A stretch of DNA of 64,000 nucleotides from Janibacter melonis. GTDB taxonomy: Bacteria > Actinomycetota > Actinomycetes > Actinomycetales > Dermatophilaceae. Below the pieces are notes generated by a model. That model worked only from the letters and a program-made list of their open reading frames with translations. It did no database searches and had not been told where the DNA came from. Positions 42,288 to 52,132 of this stretch are shown piece by piece; position 1 is the stretch's first letter, and every line of letters begins with the position of its first letter. The translations under genes were made by a program, and so were the position numbers. The stretch covers positions 124,001 through 188,000 of the forward strand of contig NZ_JAJBZM010000002.1 in assembly GCF_020567375.1 (NCBI RefSeq). Reading direction: 5' to 3'.

Positions 42288-42833
42288 TCAGGCCGGTGGA
42301 CCGGGACGGTGCTCGGCGTCGATGAGCTCGGTGAGCCATCGCACCTCGCGCTCGGTGGAGTCCTCGGCGTGGCGCTGCAGGGCCGCGGTCCACGAGTCCA
42401 TGCGGTCACGGGAGCGCTGGGCGCTCGAGCGCATCGTGTCGAGGCGCTCCTCGAGGCGGCTGCGCCGGCCCTCGAGGATGCGCAGGCGAGTGTCGCGGTC
42501 GGTGCGCGAGAAGAAGGCGACGCGCAGCTCGAAGCCGTCGTCCTCCCACGCGCCCGGGTCGATCCGGGCCGCCTGCCGGGCGAACTCCTCGCGGCCGGCC
42601 TCGGTGAGGGCGTAGGTGATCCGGGGGCGCTTGCCCGTCGGCGCCACCTGCGCGTCCTCGACGATGAGCCCGGCCTGCAGCAGGGCCTTGAGGCAGGGGT
42701 AGAGCGTGCCGAAGGAGAGCGCCCGGAAGGCCCCGAGCGCGGCGTTGAGCCGACGACGCAGCTCGTAGCCGTGCATCGGGGACTCGTGGAGCAGCCCGAG
42801 GACGGCGAAGTCGAGCAGCGCTCGACGTCGCAT
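42288..42833 (-). CDS. PadR-family transcriptional regulator
   Basis: This is a 181-residue regulator with the PadR winged helix ([24 protein letters not shown], then [18 protein letters not shown]) and a C-terminal coiled-coil dimerisation segment ([19 protein letters not shown]). An upstream ATG eight codons earlier exists, but the ATG at 42833 follows AAGGGGG and begins at the domain edge. Being first in a padR-ino1 unit, it probably controls its own promoter and ino1. The ligand is unknown. Confidence 0.9.
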   Translation of the reverse strand: MRRRALLDFAVLGLLHESPMHGYELRRRLNAALGAFRALSFGTLYPCLKALLQAGLIVEDAQVAPTGKRPRITYALTEAGREEFARQAARIDPGAWEDDGFELRVAFFSRTDRDTRLRILEGRRSRLEERLDTMRSSAQRSRDRMDSWTAALQRHAEDSTEREVRWLTELIDAEHRPGPPA

Positions 42834-42865
42834 CCGTCCCCCCTTCGCCTCTGGCACCCGTGGAC

Positions 42866-42892
42866 TGTAACGCAGATATATCGCTTCGATAG
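42866..42892. promoter_or_regulatory. AT-rich operator/promoter candidate upstream of padR-ino1
   Basis: The divergent gap 42834-43032 is GC-rich except for this stretch, which contains GATATATC, a perfect 8-bp palindrome, followed by GCTTCGATAGG. PadR operators often contain ATGT/ACAT or AT-rich dyads. It lies about 35 bp upstream of the padR start, as expected for autorepression. Confidence 0.45.
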
Positions 42893-43032
42893 GTCGGCGA
42901 CGTGCGACCGGGGTGTCGCGACACGGCGGCGGGGGCCTCGTCCCCGGGCCGGAGGAGCCTGGCGGGGGAGGATGGAGGAGCAGCAGGGTGAGCGACGCAG
43001 CGGGAGAGGACCCGGTCGGCGTCTAGAGGGAT

Positions 43033-43629
43033 GTGACAGCAGTGGCGGTGCGACGCAGGGCGGGGATCTCGACCCCCCGTGCCGCCGTCGTGCCCCTGCG
43101 GCCGGCGACGACCGATCGCGTGGTGCCCCAGGAGCGGGCCGAGACCGCGAGCGTCGAGGCCTTCGTCGCCGCCCGGGGCGAGCAGCTCCTGCGCCTGGCC
43201 TACCTCGTCACCGGCAGCCACGCCGACGCCGAGGACCTCCTCCAGGACACCCTCGCCGACGTCCACCGCAAGTGGGACCGCGTGCAGGCCAGCGACCACC
43301 CCTACGCGTACGTCCGCACGATGCTCAACCACCGCCACATCTCCGGGCGTCGCCGCAAGTGGCACGGCGAGCACCCGACCGACCCGGCCGACGTCGTGGC
43401 GCTGGACCGGCGGGCGAGTGACCCGACGAGCGCCGTCGACGAGCACGACGAGCTGTGGCACCTCCTGGCCACCCTGCCCCCGCGCATGCGCACGGTCCTC
43501 GTGCTGCGCTACTTCGAGGACCTCGACGACGACGAGATCGCCCGCACGCTCGGCATCGCGGTCTCGAGCGTGCGCGCGAGCGCGAGCCGTGCGCTCGCCG
43601 TCCTGCGCACGAAGGGGGTGTCGCGATGA
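43033..43629 (+). CDS. SigE-family ECF sigma factor
   Basis: This is an ECF sigma factor of 198 residues of the actinobacterial SigE-type family: region 2 [20 protein letters not shown] and [10 protein letters not shown], region 4 [20 protein letters not shown] and [20 protein letters not shown]. About 40 N-terminal residues are extra and Arg/Ala-rich, so a later GTG or the conserved region itself could be the real start. The stop overlaps the next gene by 4 nt, which indicates a cognate membrane partner. Target promoters are not evident in the window. Confidence 0.88.
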   Translation: MTAVAVRRRAGISTPRAAVVPLRPATTDRVVPQERAETASVEAFVAARGEQLLRLAYLVTGSHADAEDLLQDTLADVHRKWDRVQASDHPYAYVRTMLNHRHISGRRRKWHGEHPTDPADVVALDRRASDPTSAVDEHDELWHLLATLPPRMRTVLVLRYFEDLDDDEIARTLGIAVSSVRASASRALAVLRTKGVSR

Positions 43630-44576
43630 CCTGGTCGGACGACGAGCTCGACGCCCTGCTGCGCTCGACCCTCGCCCGGAGGGCCGAGGAGGTCGACTTC
43701 GAGCGCGGGCGGTGGGTCGAGGGTCTGCCGGCGGCTCGGCCGACGCGGGCCGAGGTCTGGCGCTCCCGGGCCCTGCTCGCCGGAGCCGGCCTCGCCGGGG
43801 CGGCCGCGGCTGCCGTCATCGTCATCGGGGCCCTCGACGCCGCGGGCACCTCGCCCGCCCCTGGTCCCCCGACCCAGGCCATCCCCGCCCCGACCTCGAC
43901 CCGTGACACCTCGATCACCTCCTCGCCGACGACGGCGCGGGTGCCCTCCGCCTCGCTCACCCTCGACCCGGGCACGCCCACGGGTACCGGTGCGCCGCAG
44001 CCTCGCCCGGCGCCCGCCGTCCCCGCGCCGAGCAGCAGCCCGCAGGACCTGACGGCGACCCCGCCCACCTCGTCCCCGCAGACCTCGGGCGGGGGCGAGC
44101 CGAGCTCGACCCGCCCGCCGGTCGTCGCCGACCCTCGCACCCCCGACGACCCGCCGGTCTTCCGCACCTCGCCGCCGGTCGACACCCCGCCGACGACGTG
44201 GGAGCCGCCACCGCCCACCTCCGACCCCGCGCCGTCCCCTTCGCCGACCTCGACGACCGTCGAGGACCCGGTGACCCCGGTCGTCACCGTCGTCGCGAGC
44301 ACGGGCGGGTCACCCGTGCTGTGCGGGCCGGTGCACACCTGCCCCGAGCTCCTCGCGACGACCCAGGACCTGCCGACGGGGGTCTACACGCTGCGCTGCA
44401 CGGGGTGGAGCACGCCGGTGGGGACCCCGCTCGGCGAGCTGACGACCACCCTCGGCCCGGAGCCGACGACGACCGCGACGGGGTGCTACGCGAGCACCGC
44501 GATCCCGCAGGTCGAGGTCACCGTCCTCGACGACGAGGGCGTCGTCGTCGCCACGACCGGCCGGGTCGACTGGTAG
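43626..44576 (+). CDS. Putative membrane partner (anti-sigma-like) of the ECF sigma factor
   Basis: This is a 316-residue single-pass protein. The N-terminus ([24 protein letters not shown]) is an acidic helical segment like those of sigma regulators. One membrane helix lies at about residues 58-78 (ALLAGAGLAGAAAAAVIVIG), followed by about 150 residues of Pro/Thr/Ser-rich, wall-spanning linker and a small exterior domain with four cysteines (LCGPVHTCPEL, RCTGWS, GCYAST). Overlap with the sigma gene suggests control of sigma activity by an outside signal. No ZAS motif is present, so this is inference from position. Confidence 0.68.
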   Translation: MTWSDDELDALLRSTLARRAEEVDFERGRWVEGLPAARPTRAEVWRSRALLAGAGLAGAAAAAVIVIGALDAAGTSPAPGPPTQAIPAPTSTRDTSITSSPTTARVPSASLTLDPGTPTGTGAPQPRPAPAVPAPSSSPQDLTATPPTSSPQTSGGGEPSSTRPPVVADPRTPDDPPVFRTSPPVDTPPTTWEPPPPTSDPAPSPSPTSTTVEDPVTPVVTVVASTGGSPVLCGPVHTCPELLATTQDLPTGVYTLRCTGWSTPVGTPLGELTTTLGPEPTTTATGCYASTAIPQVEVTVLDDEGVVVATTGRVDW

Positions 44577-44591
44577 CGCCCGGTCCACGAG

Positions 44592-44610
44592 CGGGCTCTT
44601 GCTGAGCCCG
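44592..44610 (+). terminator. Weak terminator hairpin before ponA
   Basis: CGGGCTC and its complement enclose a 5-nt TTGCT loop, 16 nt after the sigma-partner stop. A CATACTTG sequence at 44628-44635 may be a -10 region for ponA. Confidence 0.5.
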
Positions 44611-44693
44611 GTCTCAGGCTCAGCCGTCATACTTGCGATGCCCGGAGTGCCGCTGACGTGCGCCCGAAGACCCTCACCACCCAGGAAGACCAG

Positions 44694-47054
44694 ATGCCGC
44701 AGACCCCCCGCTCCCGAGCCGAGGCCCAGGCCACCCGCTCGCGCTCCGGACGGTCCCGCCGTCGCCCCGACGGCCGCCGTCGTCGCCGTGGGGGATGGTT
44801 GCGCAAGATCGGCCTGGGGGTCCTCGCCCTCGCACTGCTCGGGGTCGTCGGCATCGGCATCGCCTACGCGATGACCGACGTGCCCAAGCCCAACGAGCGC
44901 GCGACCCAGCAGGCCTCGGTCCTGTACTACTCGGACGGCAAGACCGTGCTCGACCGCGTCGCGCAGGTCAACCGCGAGTCGGTGGACATCTCGAAGGTGC
45001 CCCGCGACGTCCAGGAGGCCTTCCTCGCGGCGGAGGACCGCTCCTTCTACGAGAACGACGGCATCTCGCCCAAGGGCATCGGCCGCGCCGTGTGGGTCAC
45101 CCTGCGCGGCGGCGAGCAGCAGGGTGGCTCGACGATCACCCAGCAGTACGTGAAGAACTACTACCTCACGCAGGACCGCACCCTCAGCCGCAAGGCCAAG
45201 GAGCTGCTCATCTCCGTCAAGATCGACAACGAGCTGAGCAAGGACCAGATCCTCCAGGACTACCTCAACACCATCTACTTCGGCCGCAACGCCGACGGCA
45301 TCCAGACCGCCGCCCGGGCCTACTTCGGCAAGGACATCAGCACGCTCGACGTCTCTCAGGGCGCGCTCCTGGCCACCGTCATCCGCGGTCCCTCCCTCTA
45401 CGACCCGCGCCTGGGAGCCGAGCAGCGCGAGGTGGCCAAGGACCGCTGGGCCTACGTGCTCGACGGGATGCTCGACGAGGGCTGGATCACCCAGGAGGAG
45501 CGCGACGACGCGACCTTCCCCTGGACGCGGCCCATCGCGACCGAGCAGGGCGCCAGCGACGACCTCGGCTTCGTCACCGAGGAGGTGCGCGACGAGCTGC
45601 GCACCCGCCTCAAGCTCACCGACGCGCAGATCTCCCAGGGCGGCTTCAAGATCGTCACGACGATCGACAAGCGCGCGCAGGACTCGGCGCGACGGGCGGT
45701 CGAGGAGAACTACCCCGAGGGCGACCGCGCGAAGAACCTCCACATCGGCCTGGTCTCCATCGCCCCCGGCGACGGCGCCGTGCGCGCGATGTACGGCGGC
45801 GAGCGCTTCGGCAAGGGCAGCTACTTCAACGACGCGCTCGACGGCAAGATGCAGGCCGGCTCGACGATGAAGCCCTTCACGATGCTCGCCGCGCTCGACA
45901 AGGGCATCCCGCTGTCGACGGTGTACTCGGGCTCGAGCCCCTTCTACAGCGAGGACTTCGCCTACGACGGGCCGGACGCGACGGACATCCAGCGCGCCGG
46001 CGGCGTCGTCAACTACGGCAACGCGAGCTACGGCCCGGTCGACATGCGCACCGCGACGCAGAAGTCGATCAACACCTACTACGCGCAGCTCAACCTCGCG
46101 GCGACGCCGAAGTCGAGCGCCGCCGCGGCCAAGGCGGCCGGTGTGCAGGGGTACGACGGGGGCAAGAAGATCCCGCTGTCGACCTCTCCGTCGAACGTCT
46201 TCGGCACCGACTCGGTCCGCGTCTTCGACATGGCGAACGCGTACGCGACGATCGCGGCGCAGGGCAACCGCGCCCGCCCGTACTTCATCGCCTCGGTCAA
46301 GGGCAACGGCGCCTACGAGATCGACTACGAGGTCAAGAAGGACGTCCGCAAGGCCTTCCCCCAGGACGTCAGCCGGGACGCGATCCAGGCGATGAGCCAG
46401 GTCGGCGCCCCCGGTGGCACCGGGTACCCGACGGTGGCCAACCTCGGTCGTCCGGTCGCCGGCAAGACGGGCACGACGTCGAACAACTACGCGGCGTGGT
46501 TCAACGGCTTCACCCCCGGGCAGCTCGCGACCGCCGTCGGCATCTACAAGGGCGACGGCAGCCTCGTCGAGAAGAACCAGCTCGTGAACATCGGCCAGTA
46601 CTCCGAGGTCACCGGCGGCACCCTGCCCGCGACCATCTGGACCGACTTCATGATCGGCGCGCTCAAGGGTGAGCCGGTCAAGCAGCTGCCCCCGGCGGGC
46701 AACGTCCAGTACCGGCCCCAGCCGGGTGTCACGACCTCGACCCAGCCGCCGGCCCCGACGACGACCCAGCCGCCGGCTCCGACGACGACCCAGCCGCCGA
46801 GCACGACCACCTCGTCGAGCACGACGACGCAGAGCAGCACGTCGAGCTCGACCTCGAGCACCTCCTCGAGCACGTCGAGCAGCAGCACGTCGACGTCGAC
46901 GACGACGTCGCCGCCGTCCACCTCGACGCCGCCGCCGACGACGACGCCACCGACGTCGACCCCGCCGCCGTCGACGCCACCCCCGTCGCCGCCCTCGCTG
47001 CCGGTGACCCCGCCGACCGCCGGGGCGTCCACGACGAGCGGCACGCAGGACTGA
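44694..47054 (+). CDS. ponA: Bifunctional class A penicillin-binding protein (PBP1-type)
   Basis: This peptidoglycan glycosyltransferase/transpeptidase has 786 residues. A basic cytosolic head and one membrane helix (IGLGVLALALLGVVGIGIAYA) precede the GT51 domain (AAEDRSFYENDG, GGSTITQQYVKN) and the transpeptidase with STMK (AGSTMKPF), SIN and KTGT motifs. The tail of about 110 residues is Thr/Pro/Ser-rich, with repeated PPAPTTTQ units. An upstream GTG at 44658 exists, but AGGAAG 5 nt before the ATG at 44694 decides the start. Synteny with rpsF downstream matches mycobacterial ponA1. Confidence 0.95.
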   Translation: MPQTPRSRAEAQATRSRSGRSRRRPDGRRRRRGGWLRKIGLGVLALALLGVVGIGIAYAMTDVPKPNERATQQASVLYYSDGKTVLDRVAQVNRESVDISKVPRDVQEAFLAAEDRSFYENDGISPKGIGRAVWVTLRGGEQQGGSTITQQYVKNYYLTQDRTLSRKAKELLISVKIDNELSKDQILQDYLNTIYFGRNADGIQTAARAYFGKDISTLDVSQGALLATVIRGPSLYDPRLGAEQREVAKDRWAYVLDGMLDEGWITQEERDDATFPWTRPIATEQGASDDLGFVTEEVRDELRTRLKLTDAQISQGGFKIVTTIDKRAQDSARRAVEENYPEGDRAKNLHIGLVSIAPGDGAVRAMYGGERFGKGSYFNDALDGKMQAGSTMKPFTMLAALDKGIPLSTVYSGSSPFYSEDFAYDGPDATDIQRAGGVVNYGNASYGPVDMRTATQKSINTYYAQLNLAATPKSSAAAAKAAGVQGYDGGKKIPLSTSPSNVFGTDSVRVFDMANAYATIAAQGNRARPYFIASVKGNGAYEIDYEVKKDVRKAFPQDVSRDAIQAMSQVGAPGGTGYPTVANLGRPVAGKTGTTSNNYAAWFNGFTPGQLATAVGIYKGDGSLVEKNQLVNIGQYSEVTGGTLPATIWTDFMIGALKGEPVKQLPPAGNVQYRPQPGVTTSTQPPAPTTTQPPAPTTTQPPSTTTSSSTTTQSSTSSSTSSTSSSTSSSSTSTSTTTSPPSTSTPPPTTTPPTSTPPPSTPPPSPPSLPVTPPTAGASTTSGTQD

Positions 47055-47055
47055 C

Positions 47056-48375
47056 GTGGGGCAGGACCTCCTGCCCGCCCCGGTGAGCGCGATCATCGGC
47101 GGGCCCCTCGGCCGGCGCGCGAGCGAGCGCGCCTCGTCGCTGGCCCAGCTGCTCTCGCTCGTCACGGCGATGACGGCGATCCCGCTCGTCCTCGGCGTGG
47201 CCCGGCAGGGGCACTGCGTGGCGAAGGGGTGGTCCGGCGACGAGCAGTTCTGGCGCGGCTGCTTCTCCGACCTGCCCGCGCAGTACCAGATCGCCGGCCT
47301 CGACCGGGGCGTCGGCGCGTGGGTGCGCGGGGACGTGCCGCTCGAGCCGCTCCCGGTGCTCTCGGGGGCCATGGCGGCGGTCGCGACGCTCGTGCCCGAC
47401 GGGTCGTGGCTCGCCCAGACCCGGTGGTACTTCGCGCTGTGGGCGGTGCTCGTCGCCGTCCTCGCGATGTCGTGCGTCGTCGCGGTGGGGCTGACCCGTC
47501 CGTACCGCCTCGACCTCGCGACCCAGCTCGCCCTCAGCCCGGTCTACGTCGTCGCCGCCTTCCTCAGCCCCGACCTGCTCGCCGTCGCCCTCGTCCTGTG
47601 GGCGATGTGGGCCTGGGAGCACGACCGACCGCGTGCCACCGGGGTCCTCCTCGGCGTCGCGCTCCTCGCGCACGGCTACGTCCTCGCGGTGCTGCTCGCG
47701 CTCGTGGGCACGGCGCTCGCCCAGCAGCGACGCGCCGAGCTGCGTCGTGCGCTCGTCCCGGCCGCGGTCGTCGCGCTCGTCCTCGGGCTCGCCAGCGCGC
47801 TGCTCGCGCCGGGCGTGTGGCGTCGCCCCCTCGAGGTGCTCACCGGCAACGGGTCCGGCTACGGGTCGCCGTGGCACGTGCCGGCCCTGCTCGGGCACCC
47901 GCTGCCCGTGTGGTCCGTCCTGGTGCTCGTGGCCCTCGGCTGGCTCGCGGCCCTCGCGCTCGGGCTGTGGTTCCTCAGCGCGGCCTGGCGCACCCCGACG
48001 TGGGCCCAGCTGAGCGCCTTCGTCGTGCCGGTCGTCGCCATCACCTCCCGCGCGACGCCGGTCCAGGCGGCCCTGTGGGTCGTGCCGCTGGCGATCCTCG
48101 CGGGCGTCTCGTGGCGCACGCACCTCGGGCTCGTCGCCGTCGAGGTGGTCCACGCGAGCGCGCTGTGGCTCTACATCGGCGGCCTGTCCGACGCGGCGAA
48201 GGGGTTGCCCGCCGCCTGGTACGTCGTCATCACCCTCGGCCGGGCCCTCACCTGGGGCTTCCTCATGTGGTCGGTCTGGTACACCCCGAACGACACCCGC
48301 GGCGAGCGGCACGGGCCGCCCCCGGGCCAGCCGGCCCCGCCCCGCGCCGTGCCGGAGCCGCACTCGGCCCGATGA
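47056..48375 (+). CDS. Polytopic membrane glycosyltransferase, GT87/DUF2029-like
   Basis: This is a 439-residue integral membrane protein with about ten hydrophobic segments, of the kind placed in GT87/DUF2029 (polyprenyl-phosphate-mannose-dependent alpha-mannosyltransferases). Its position between ponA and rpsF matches Rv0051 in M. tuberculosis. A large exterior loop ([18 protein letters not shown]) has two cysteines. The GTG is 1 nt after the ponA stop, indicating co-transcription. The substrate is unknown. A short inverted repeat (GGCCCGA-TGATT-TCGGGCC, 48366-48384) follows the end. Confidence 0.75.
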   Translation: MGQDLLPAPVSAIIGGPLGRRASERASSLAQLLSLVTAMTAIPLVLGVARQGHCVAKGWSGDEQFWRGCFSDLPAQYQIAGLDRGVGAWVRGDVPLEPLPVLSGAMAAVATLVPDGSWLAQTRWYFALWAVLVAVLAMSCVVAVGLTRPYRLDLATQLALSPVYVVAAFLSPDLLAVALVLWAMWAWEHDRPRATGVLLGVALLAHGYVLAVLLALVGTALAQQRRAELRRALVPAAVVALVLGLASALLAPGVWRRPLEVLTGNGSGYGSPWHVPALLGHPLPVWSVLVLVALGWLAALALGLWFLSAAWRTPTWAQLSAFVVPVVAITSRATPVQAALWVVPLAILAGVSWRTHLGLVAVEVVHASALWLYIGGLSDAAKGLPAAWYVVITLGRALTWGFLMWSVWYTPNDTRGERHGPPPGQPAPPRAVPEPHSAR

Positions 48376-48400
48376 TTTCGGGCCGGATCCCCCTTCGGGC

Positions 48401-48520
48401 TACCCTGGGGTGTCCCTCGTGCGATCTCGACGTCTCGTCGCGCCCGCACGCGGGTACGCAGCAACCCTCCTGTCACGGAGAGACCGTGACCGTCAAGACC
48501 GAAGGAGGCGGGTTATCAGC
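48401..48520 (+). promoter_or_regulatory. Promoter and 5-prime leader of the rpsF-ssb-rpsR-rplI operon
   Basis: TACCCT at 48401-48406 is a good -10 box. It predicts a leader of about 105 nt before rpsF with AAGGAGG at 48502-48508, spaced 12 nt from the ATG. Leaders of rpsF operons in many bacteria carry an S6:S18-binding structure. The paired ACCG...CGGGT segments at 48497-48514 could be part of one, but I cannot fold it with confidence. Confidence 0.5.
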
Positions 48521-48808
48521 ATGCGTCAGTACGAACTCATGATCATCCTCGACCCGGAGCTCGACGAGCGGGCCGTCACGCCCACGCTCGAGAAGTTCCT
48601 CACCGTCGTCACCAAGGACGGCGGCACCGTCGACAACGTCGACGCCTGGGGCCGTCGCCGCCTGGCGTACGAGATCGAGAAGAAGTCCGAGGGCCTCTAC
48701 GCCGTCGCGACCTTCACCTGCGAGCCGGCCACGAGCAAGGAGCTCGACCGCCAGCTCGGTCTGAACGAGCAGGTCCTGCGGACCAAGCTCATGCGCGTCG
48801 AGGCCTGA
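48521..48808 (+). CDS. rpsF: 30S ribosomal protein S6
   Basis: This 95-residue primary-type S6 begins [17 protein letters not shown] and contains the [16 protein letters not shown] strand-helix segment. It pairs with S18 in the platform of the small subunit. The operon order rpsF-ssb-rpsR-rplI is standard for bacteria. Longer upstream starts in the same frame run into the promoter and are rejected. Confidence 0.98.
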   Translation: MRQYELMIILDPELDERAVTPTLEKFLTVVTKDGGTVDNVDAWGRRRLAYEIEKKSEGLYAVATFTCEPATSKELDRQLGLNEQVLRTKLMRVEA

Positions 48809-48887
48809 GCCCCGACTCTCACCAGCGCTGTCGGTGCGAACCGGCACGCTCATCGGACACGATCACCACCAGGGACAAGGGACAGGC

Positions 48888-49514
48888 ATGGCAGGCGACA
48901 CCGTCATTACGATCATCGGCAACCTCACCGGCGACCCCGAGCTGCGCTTCACGCCCAGCGGTGCGGCCGTCGCGAACTTCACCGTGGCGAGCACGCCGCG
49001 GCAGTTCGACCGCCAGAGCAACGAGTGGAAGGACGGGGAGACCCTCTTCATGCGGTGCTCGGTGTGGCGTGAGGCCGCCGAGAACGTCGCGGAGTCGCTG
49101 ACCCGTGGGTCCCGCGTCGTCGTCCAGGGCCGCCTGGTCTCCCGCTCGTGGGAGGACAAGGAGAGCGGCCAGAAGCGCTCCGTCATGGAGATGCAGGTCG
49201 ACGAGGTCGGCCCCTCGCTGCGCTACGCCACCGCGAAGGTCACCAAGACCCAGCGCGGCGGCGGCGGTGGCGGCGGCTCCTGGGGCGGCGGCCAGCAGGG
49301 CGGCGGCGCTCAGGGTGGCCAGGGCGGCGGCTTCGGCGGCCAGTCCGAGGACCCCTGGGCCACCGGCGGCCAGCAGTCCGGTCAGGGCGGTCAGGGGGGC
49401 AACCAGGGCGGCTTCGGCGGCCAGGGCGGCTCCCAGGGCGCTGCCCCGAGCGGCGGCCAGGGCGGCGGCGGTGGCTGGGGCAACGCCCCCAGCTACGACG
49501 AGCCCCCCTTCTGA
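48888..49514 (+). CDS. ssb: Single-stranded DNA-binding protein
   Basis: SSB coats single-stranded DNA in replication and repair and recruits partners through its tail. The OB fold occupies residues 1-115 ([41 protein letters not shown]). A Gly/Gln-rich linker of about 85 residues ends in the acidic tip DEPPF. An upstream start at 48834 is open, but the ATG at 48888 with AAGGGA just before it matches the family. The length of 208 residues is long because of the linker. Confidence 0.97.
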   Translation: MAGDTVITIIGNLTGDPELRFTPSGAAVANFTVASTPRQFDRQSNEWKDGETLFMRCSVWREAAENVAESLTRGSRVVVQGRLVSRSWEDKESGQKRSVMEMQVDEVGPSLRYATAKVTKTQRGGGGGGGSWGGGQQGGGAQGGQGGGFGGQSEDPWATGGQQSGQGGQGGNQGGFGGQGGSQGAAPSGGQGGGGGWGNAPSYDEPPF

Positions 49515-49595
49515 CCGGTCGCGTCCACACCCACTGAAACACCCCATCCCGAGGATCACCCTCGGGCTCACCTCAGCTAGAAGGAGAGCACCACG

Positions 49596-49832
49596 ATGGC
49601 CAAGCCCGTTGTGCGCAAGCCCAAGAAGAAGGCCAACCCGCTGAAGGCGGCGAAGGTCGAGAACATCGACTACAAGGACGCTGCGCTGCTGCGCAAGTTC
49701 ATCTCCGACCGCGGCAAGATCCGTGCGCGTCGGGTCACCGGCGTCTCCGTCCAGGAGCAGCGCCTCATCGCCAAGGCGGTCAAGAACGCCCGCGAGATGG
49801 CTCTGCTGCCCTACTCGTCCAGCTCGCGCTGA
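49596..49832 (+). CDS. rpsR: 30S ribosomal protein S18
   Basis: This 78-residue S18 has the conserved [19 protein letters not shown] and [19 protein letters not shown]. The N-terminal Cys-type zinc ligands of other S18 paralogues are absent, so this is the zinc-independent C-minus form, in line with rpsR in the main rpsF operon. AAGGAGAG precedes the ATG. Confidence 0.97.
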   Translation: MAKPVVRKPKKKANPLKAAKVENIDYKDAALLRKFISDRGKIRARRVTGVSVQEQRLIAKAVKNAREMALLPYSSSSR

Positions 49833-49865
49833 GCCGGCTGCACGAGAACTTCGAAGGAGAACGAC

Positions 49866-50312
49866 ATGAAGGTGATCCTCACCCACGAGGTCAGCAACCT
49901 CGGTACCGCTGGTGACGTCGTCGACGTCAAGCCGGGCTACGCCCGCAACTTCCTCTTCCGTCGCGGTCTGGCCACCCAGTGGACCAAGGGCGCGCAGAAG
50001 CAGGTCGACGCGATCGCGGCCGGTCGCGCCGCCCGCGCCGTGAAGTCGCTCGAGGAGGCCCAGTCGATCAAGGGCAACCTCGAGGCCAACCCGGTGACCG
50101 TCACCGCGCACGCCGGTACCGGTGGCCGCCTCTTCGGCGCCATCACGAGCACCGAGATCGCGCAGGCCGTCGCCGACGGCGGTGGCCCGTCCATCGACCG
50201 TCGCACGATCGAGATCCCGACGCCGATCAAGGCCGTCGGTCCGGCGCAGGCGCTCGTGCGTCTGCACCCGGAGGTCCAGGCGACCGTCACGCTCGACGTC
50301 GTCGCCGGCTGA
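49866..50312 (+). CDS. rplI: 50S ribosomal protein L9
   Basis: This 148-residue L9 has the N-terminal signature [19 protein letters not shown] and [10 protein letters not shown], a connecting helix and a C-terminal RNA-binding domain ending in a hydrophobic strand. AAGGAG lies upstream of the ATG. The operon ends with it; a strong hairpin follows 21 nt after the stop. No dnaB gene follows in this window. Confidence 0.97.
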   Translation: MKVILTHEVSNLGTAGDVVDVKPGYARNFLFRRGLATQWTKGAQKQVDAIAAGRAARAVKSLEEAQSIKGNLEANPVTVTAHAGTGGRLFGAITSTEIAQAVADGGGPSIDRRTIEIPTPIKAVGPAQALVRLHPEVQATVTLDVVAG

Positions 50313-50333
50313 GCACGACCCAGCAGCACCCCT

Positions 50334-50367
50334 CGAGGGGCCGACCACCACGGTGGTCGGCCCCTCG
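50334..50367 (+). terminator. Terminator of the rpsF operon
   Basis: This is a perfect 16-bp stem (CGAGGGGCCGACCACC and its complement) with 2 nt between the arms, directly after rplI and 6 nt before the regulon element of the next gene. Confidence 0.9.
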
Positions 50368-50373
50368 TCGTCT

Positions 50374-50418
50374 GGGTACTCCTCCCCATACCGGCGCGGT
50401 CGCATCGCGACCTACCCT
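50374..50418 (+). promoter_or_regulatory. Type VII regulon element, copy D (variant), with -10 box
   Basis: GGGTACTCCTCCCC at 50374-50387 matches the GGGGAGTCCTCCCC element at 12 of 14 positions and is followed by AT. TACCCT at 50413-50418 follows after 25 nt. The DUF3352 gene starts 36 nt further on. Confidence 0.65.
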
Positions 50419-50454
50419 GGGCGGCAACGCACTCGTCTAGCAGGGGGTCTCCCG

Positions 50455-52071
50455 ATGTCGTACCCGCCCAACGGTCAGCCCGCCCCGCCCCCCGGTCACG
50501 GGGGGCCCGCCGGTGGTGGCTTCGGCCCGCCGCCGCCCCAGGGCTTCGGCCCGCCCGCCCCCCAGGGCTACCAGGGCCACCCCGCCGGCCCGGCGTACAG
50601 CCCCGGCTACGGCCAGCCCCCGGTGCCCCCGCGGCGCACGGGGCGCGGTGCGAAGATCGCCGCCTTCGGTGCGGCCGGCGTGCTCGGGCTCGGGCTGCTC
50701 GGCGGCGGTGCGGTCTTCGCGTACTCGAAGGTCAACGGCTCGGGCCCACAGCCCGAGGAGGCGCTGCCCGGCAACGCCGTCGCCTTCGCCAAGGTCGACC
50801 TCGACCCCAGCGCGGACCAGAAGATCGACGCCTACCGCTTCCTGCGCAAGTTCCCCGACGCCAAGGACGCCGTGGGCAACCCGGCCGACGACGCCGACCT
50901 GCGCAAGGTGATCTTCGAGGGCATCCAGAAGGAGGGCGGCCTCGAGGGCCTGAGCTACGACTCCGACGTCGAGCCCTGGCTCGGCGACCGCTTCGGCGTG
51001 GCGATGCTCGCCGGTGGCGAGGGCGAGCAGCCCACGGGTGTCGTCGCCCTCGCGGTCACCGACACCGACAAGGCCAAGGCGGGTCTGGCCAAGGTCACCG
51101 GGGCCGAGGGCGGGTACTGCAGTGTCGGCGACGCCTTCGCCATCTGCGGCCAGGACCAGGCCGTCGTCGACAAGGCCGTGAACGACGCGGCCTCGGGCAG
51201 CCTGGCCGACTCCGCGAACTTCTCCGACGACATGAAGGCCCTCGGCGAGGACGGCCTGATGACCGCCTGGGTCGACGGCGACGCCGCCTCGAAGATCGCC
51301 GGCGCGGCCATGATGGGCGGCGGCTCGACCGGCCAGTCCTCGGGCCGCGTCGCCATGGCGCTGCGCTTCGACGGCCCGACCCTCGAGCTCGCCGGGACGG
51401 CCTCGGGCCAGCAGGCCGGGATGCTCTCCGACGACGACGTCTCCGTCGACTCGCTGCCGTCCGACGCGACCGGTGTGCTGAGCGTGCGCGGCCTCGGCCC
51501 GGCCGTGAAGACGATGTGGGGCGACCTCGAGAAGCAGGCGAAGGGGGTCGTCGGCGACGACCAGTGGCAGTCGGGCCTCGACGAGGCCCGCACCGCCACC
51601 GGGCTGTCCCTGCCTGACGACCTCGCCGCGCTCCTCGGCGACGACACCTCGGTCGTCATGGGCGGCCCCGCCGCCGACGGCGTGCCGAAGATCGCCCTGC
51701 GCAGCAACGGCGAGAAGGCGAAGGCGGACACGCTCGTCTCGACGCTGAGCGGCCAGAGCGGCTCCCCGCTCCCGCTCGTCACCAAGGACGGCAGCGACGG
51801 CACGTACGTCCTGGCGACCGAGGGCGGCTACGCCTCGCACGTGGCGACCGGCTTCGGCCTCGGGGACTCCGACGCCTTCACGGACGCGGTGCCCGACGCC
51901 GACGACGCGAACGCCGTCGCCTACGTCGACATCGAGCAGGTCGTCGCCCAGTACGGCCAGGACATGGACGACGAGGCCAAGCGCAACCTCGGCGGGCTCA
52001 AGGCCTTCGGCATGAGCGCCAGCAGCGACGGGGACCGCTCCGACTTCCGGGTGCGCCTGACGACCCGCTGA
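50455..52071 (+). CDS. DUF3352 exported membrane-anchored protein
   Basis: This is a 538-residue protein. Residues 1-60 are a Pro/Gly-rich cytosolic head (PPNGQPAPPPGHGGPAGGGF), then one membrane helix (about 66-88, IAAFGAAGVLGLGLLGGGAVF) and a large exterior domain of the DUF3352 type (ALPGNAVAFAKVDLDPSADQK, YRFLRKFPD). The function of the family is unknown. The ATG has a GGGGG-type site upstream. Its promoter carries the same element as the WXG100 genes, which suggests that it belongs to the same regulon and perhaps the same surface machinery. Terminators isolate it on both sides. Confidence 0.85.
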   Translation: MSYPPNGQPAPPPGHGGPAGGGFGPPPPQGFGPPAPQGYQGHPAGPAYSPGYGQPPVPPRRTGRGAKIAAFGAAGVLGLGLLGGGAVFAYSKVNGSGPQPEEALPGNAVAFAKVDLDPSADQKIDAYRFLRKFPDAKDAVGNPADDADLRKVIFEGIQKEGGLEGLSYDSDVEPWLGDRFGVAMLAGGEGEQPTGVVALAVTDTDKAKAGLAKVTGAEGGYCSVGDAFAICGQDQAVVDKAVNDAASGSLADSANFSDDMKALGEDGLMTAWVDGDAASKIAGAAMMGGGSTGQSSGRVAMALRFDGPTLELAGTASGQQAGMLSDDDVSVDSLPSDATGVLSVRGLGPAVKTMWGDLEKQAKGVVGDDQWQSGLDEARTATGLSLPDDLAALLGDDTSVVMGGPAADGVPKIALRSNGEKAKADTLVSTLSGQSGSPLPLVTKDGSDGTYVLATEGGYASHVATGFGLGDSDAFTDAVPDADDANAVAYVDIEQVVAQYGQDMDDEAKRNLGGLKAFGMSASSDGDRSDFRVRLTTR

Positions 52072-52080
52072 CCCCGCGGT

Positions 52081-52124
52081 CGCGAGGGGGGAGACCACGG
52101 CTCGCCGTGGTCTCCCCCCTCGCG
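52081..52124 (+). terminator. Strong terminator after the DUF3352 gene
   Basis: Two 20-nt complementary arms (CGCGAGGGGGGAGACCACGG and its complement) enclose CTCG, 9 nt after the stop codon. This is the most stable hairpin in the window by stem length. Confidence 0.92.
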
Positions 52125-52132
52125 CGTCCTCC

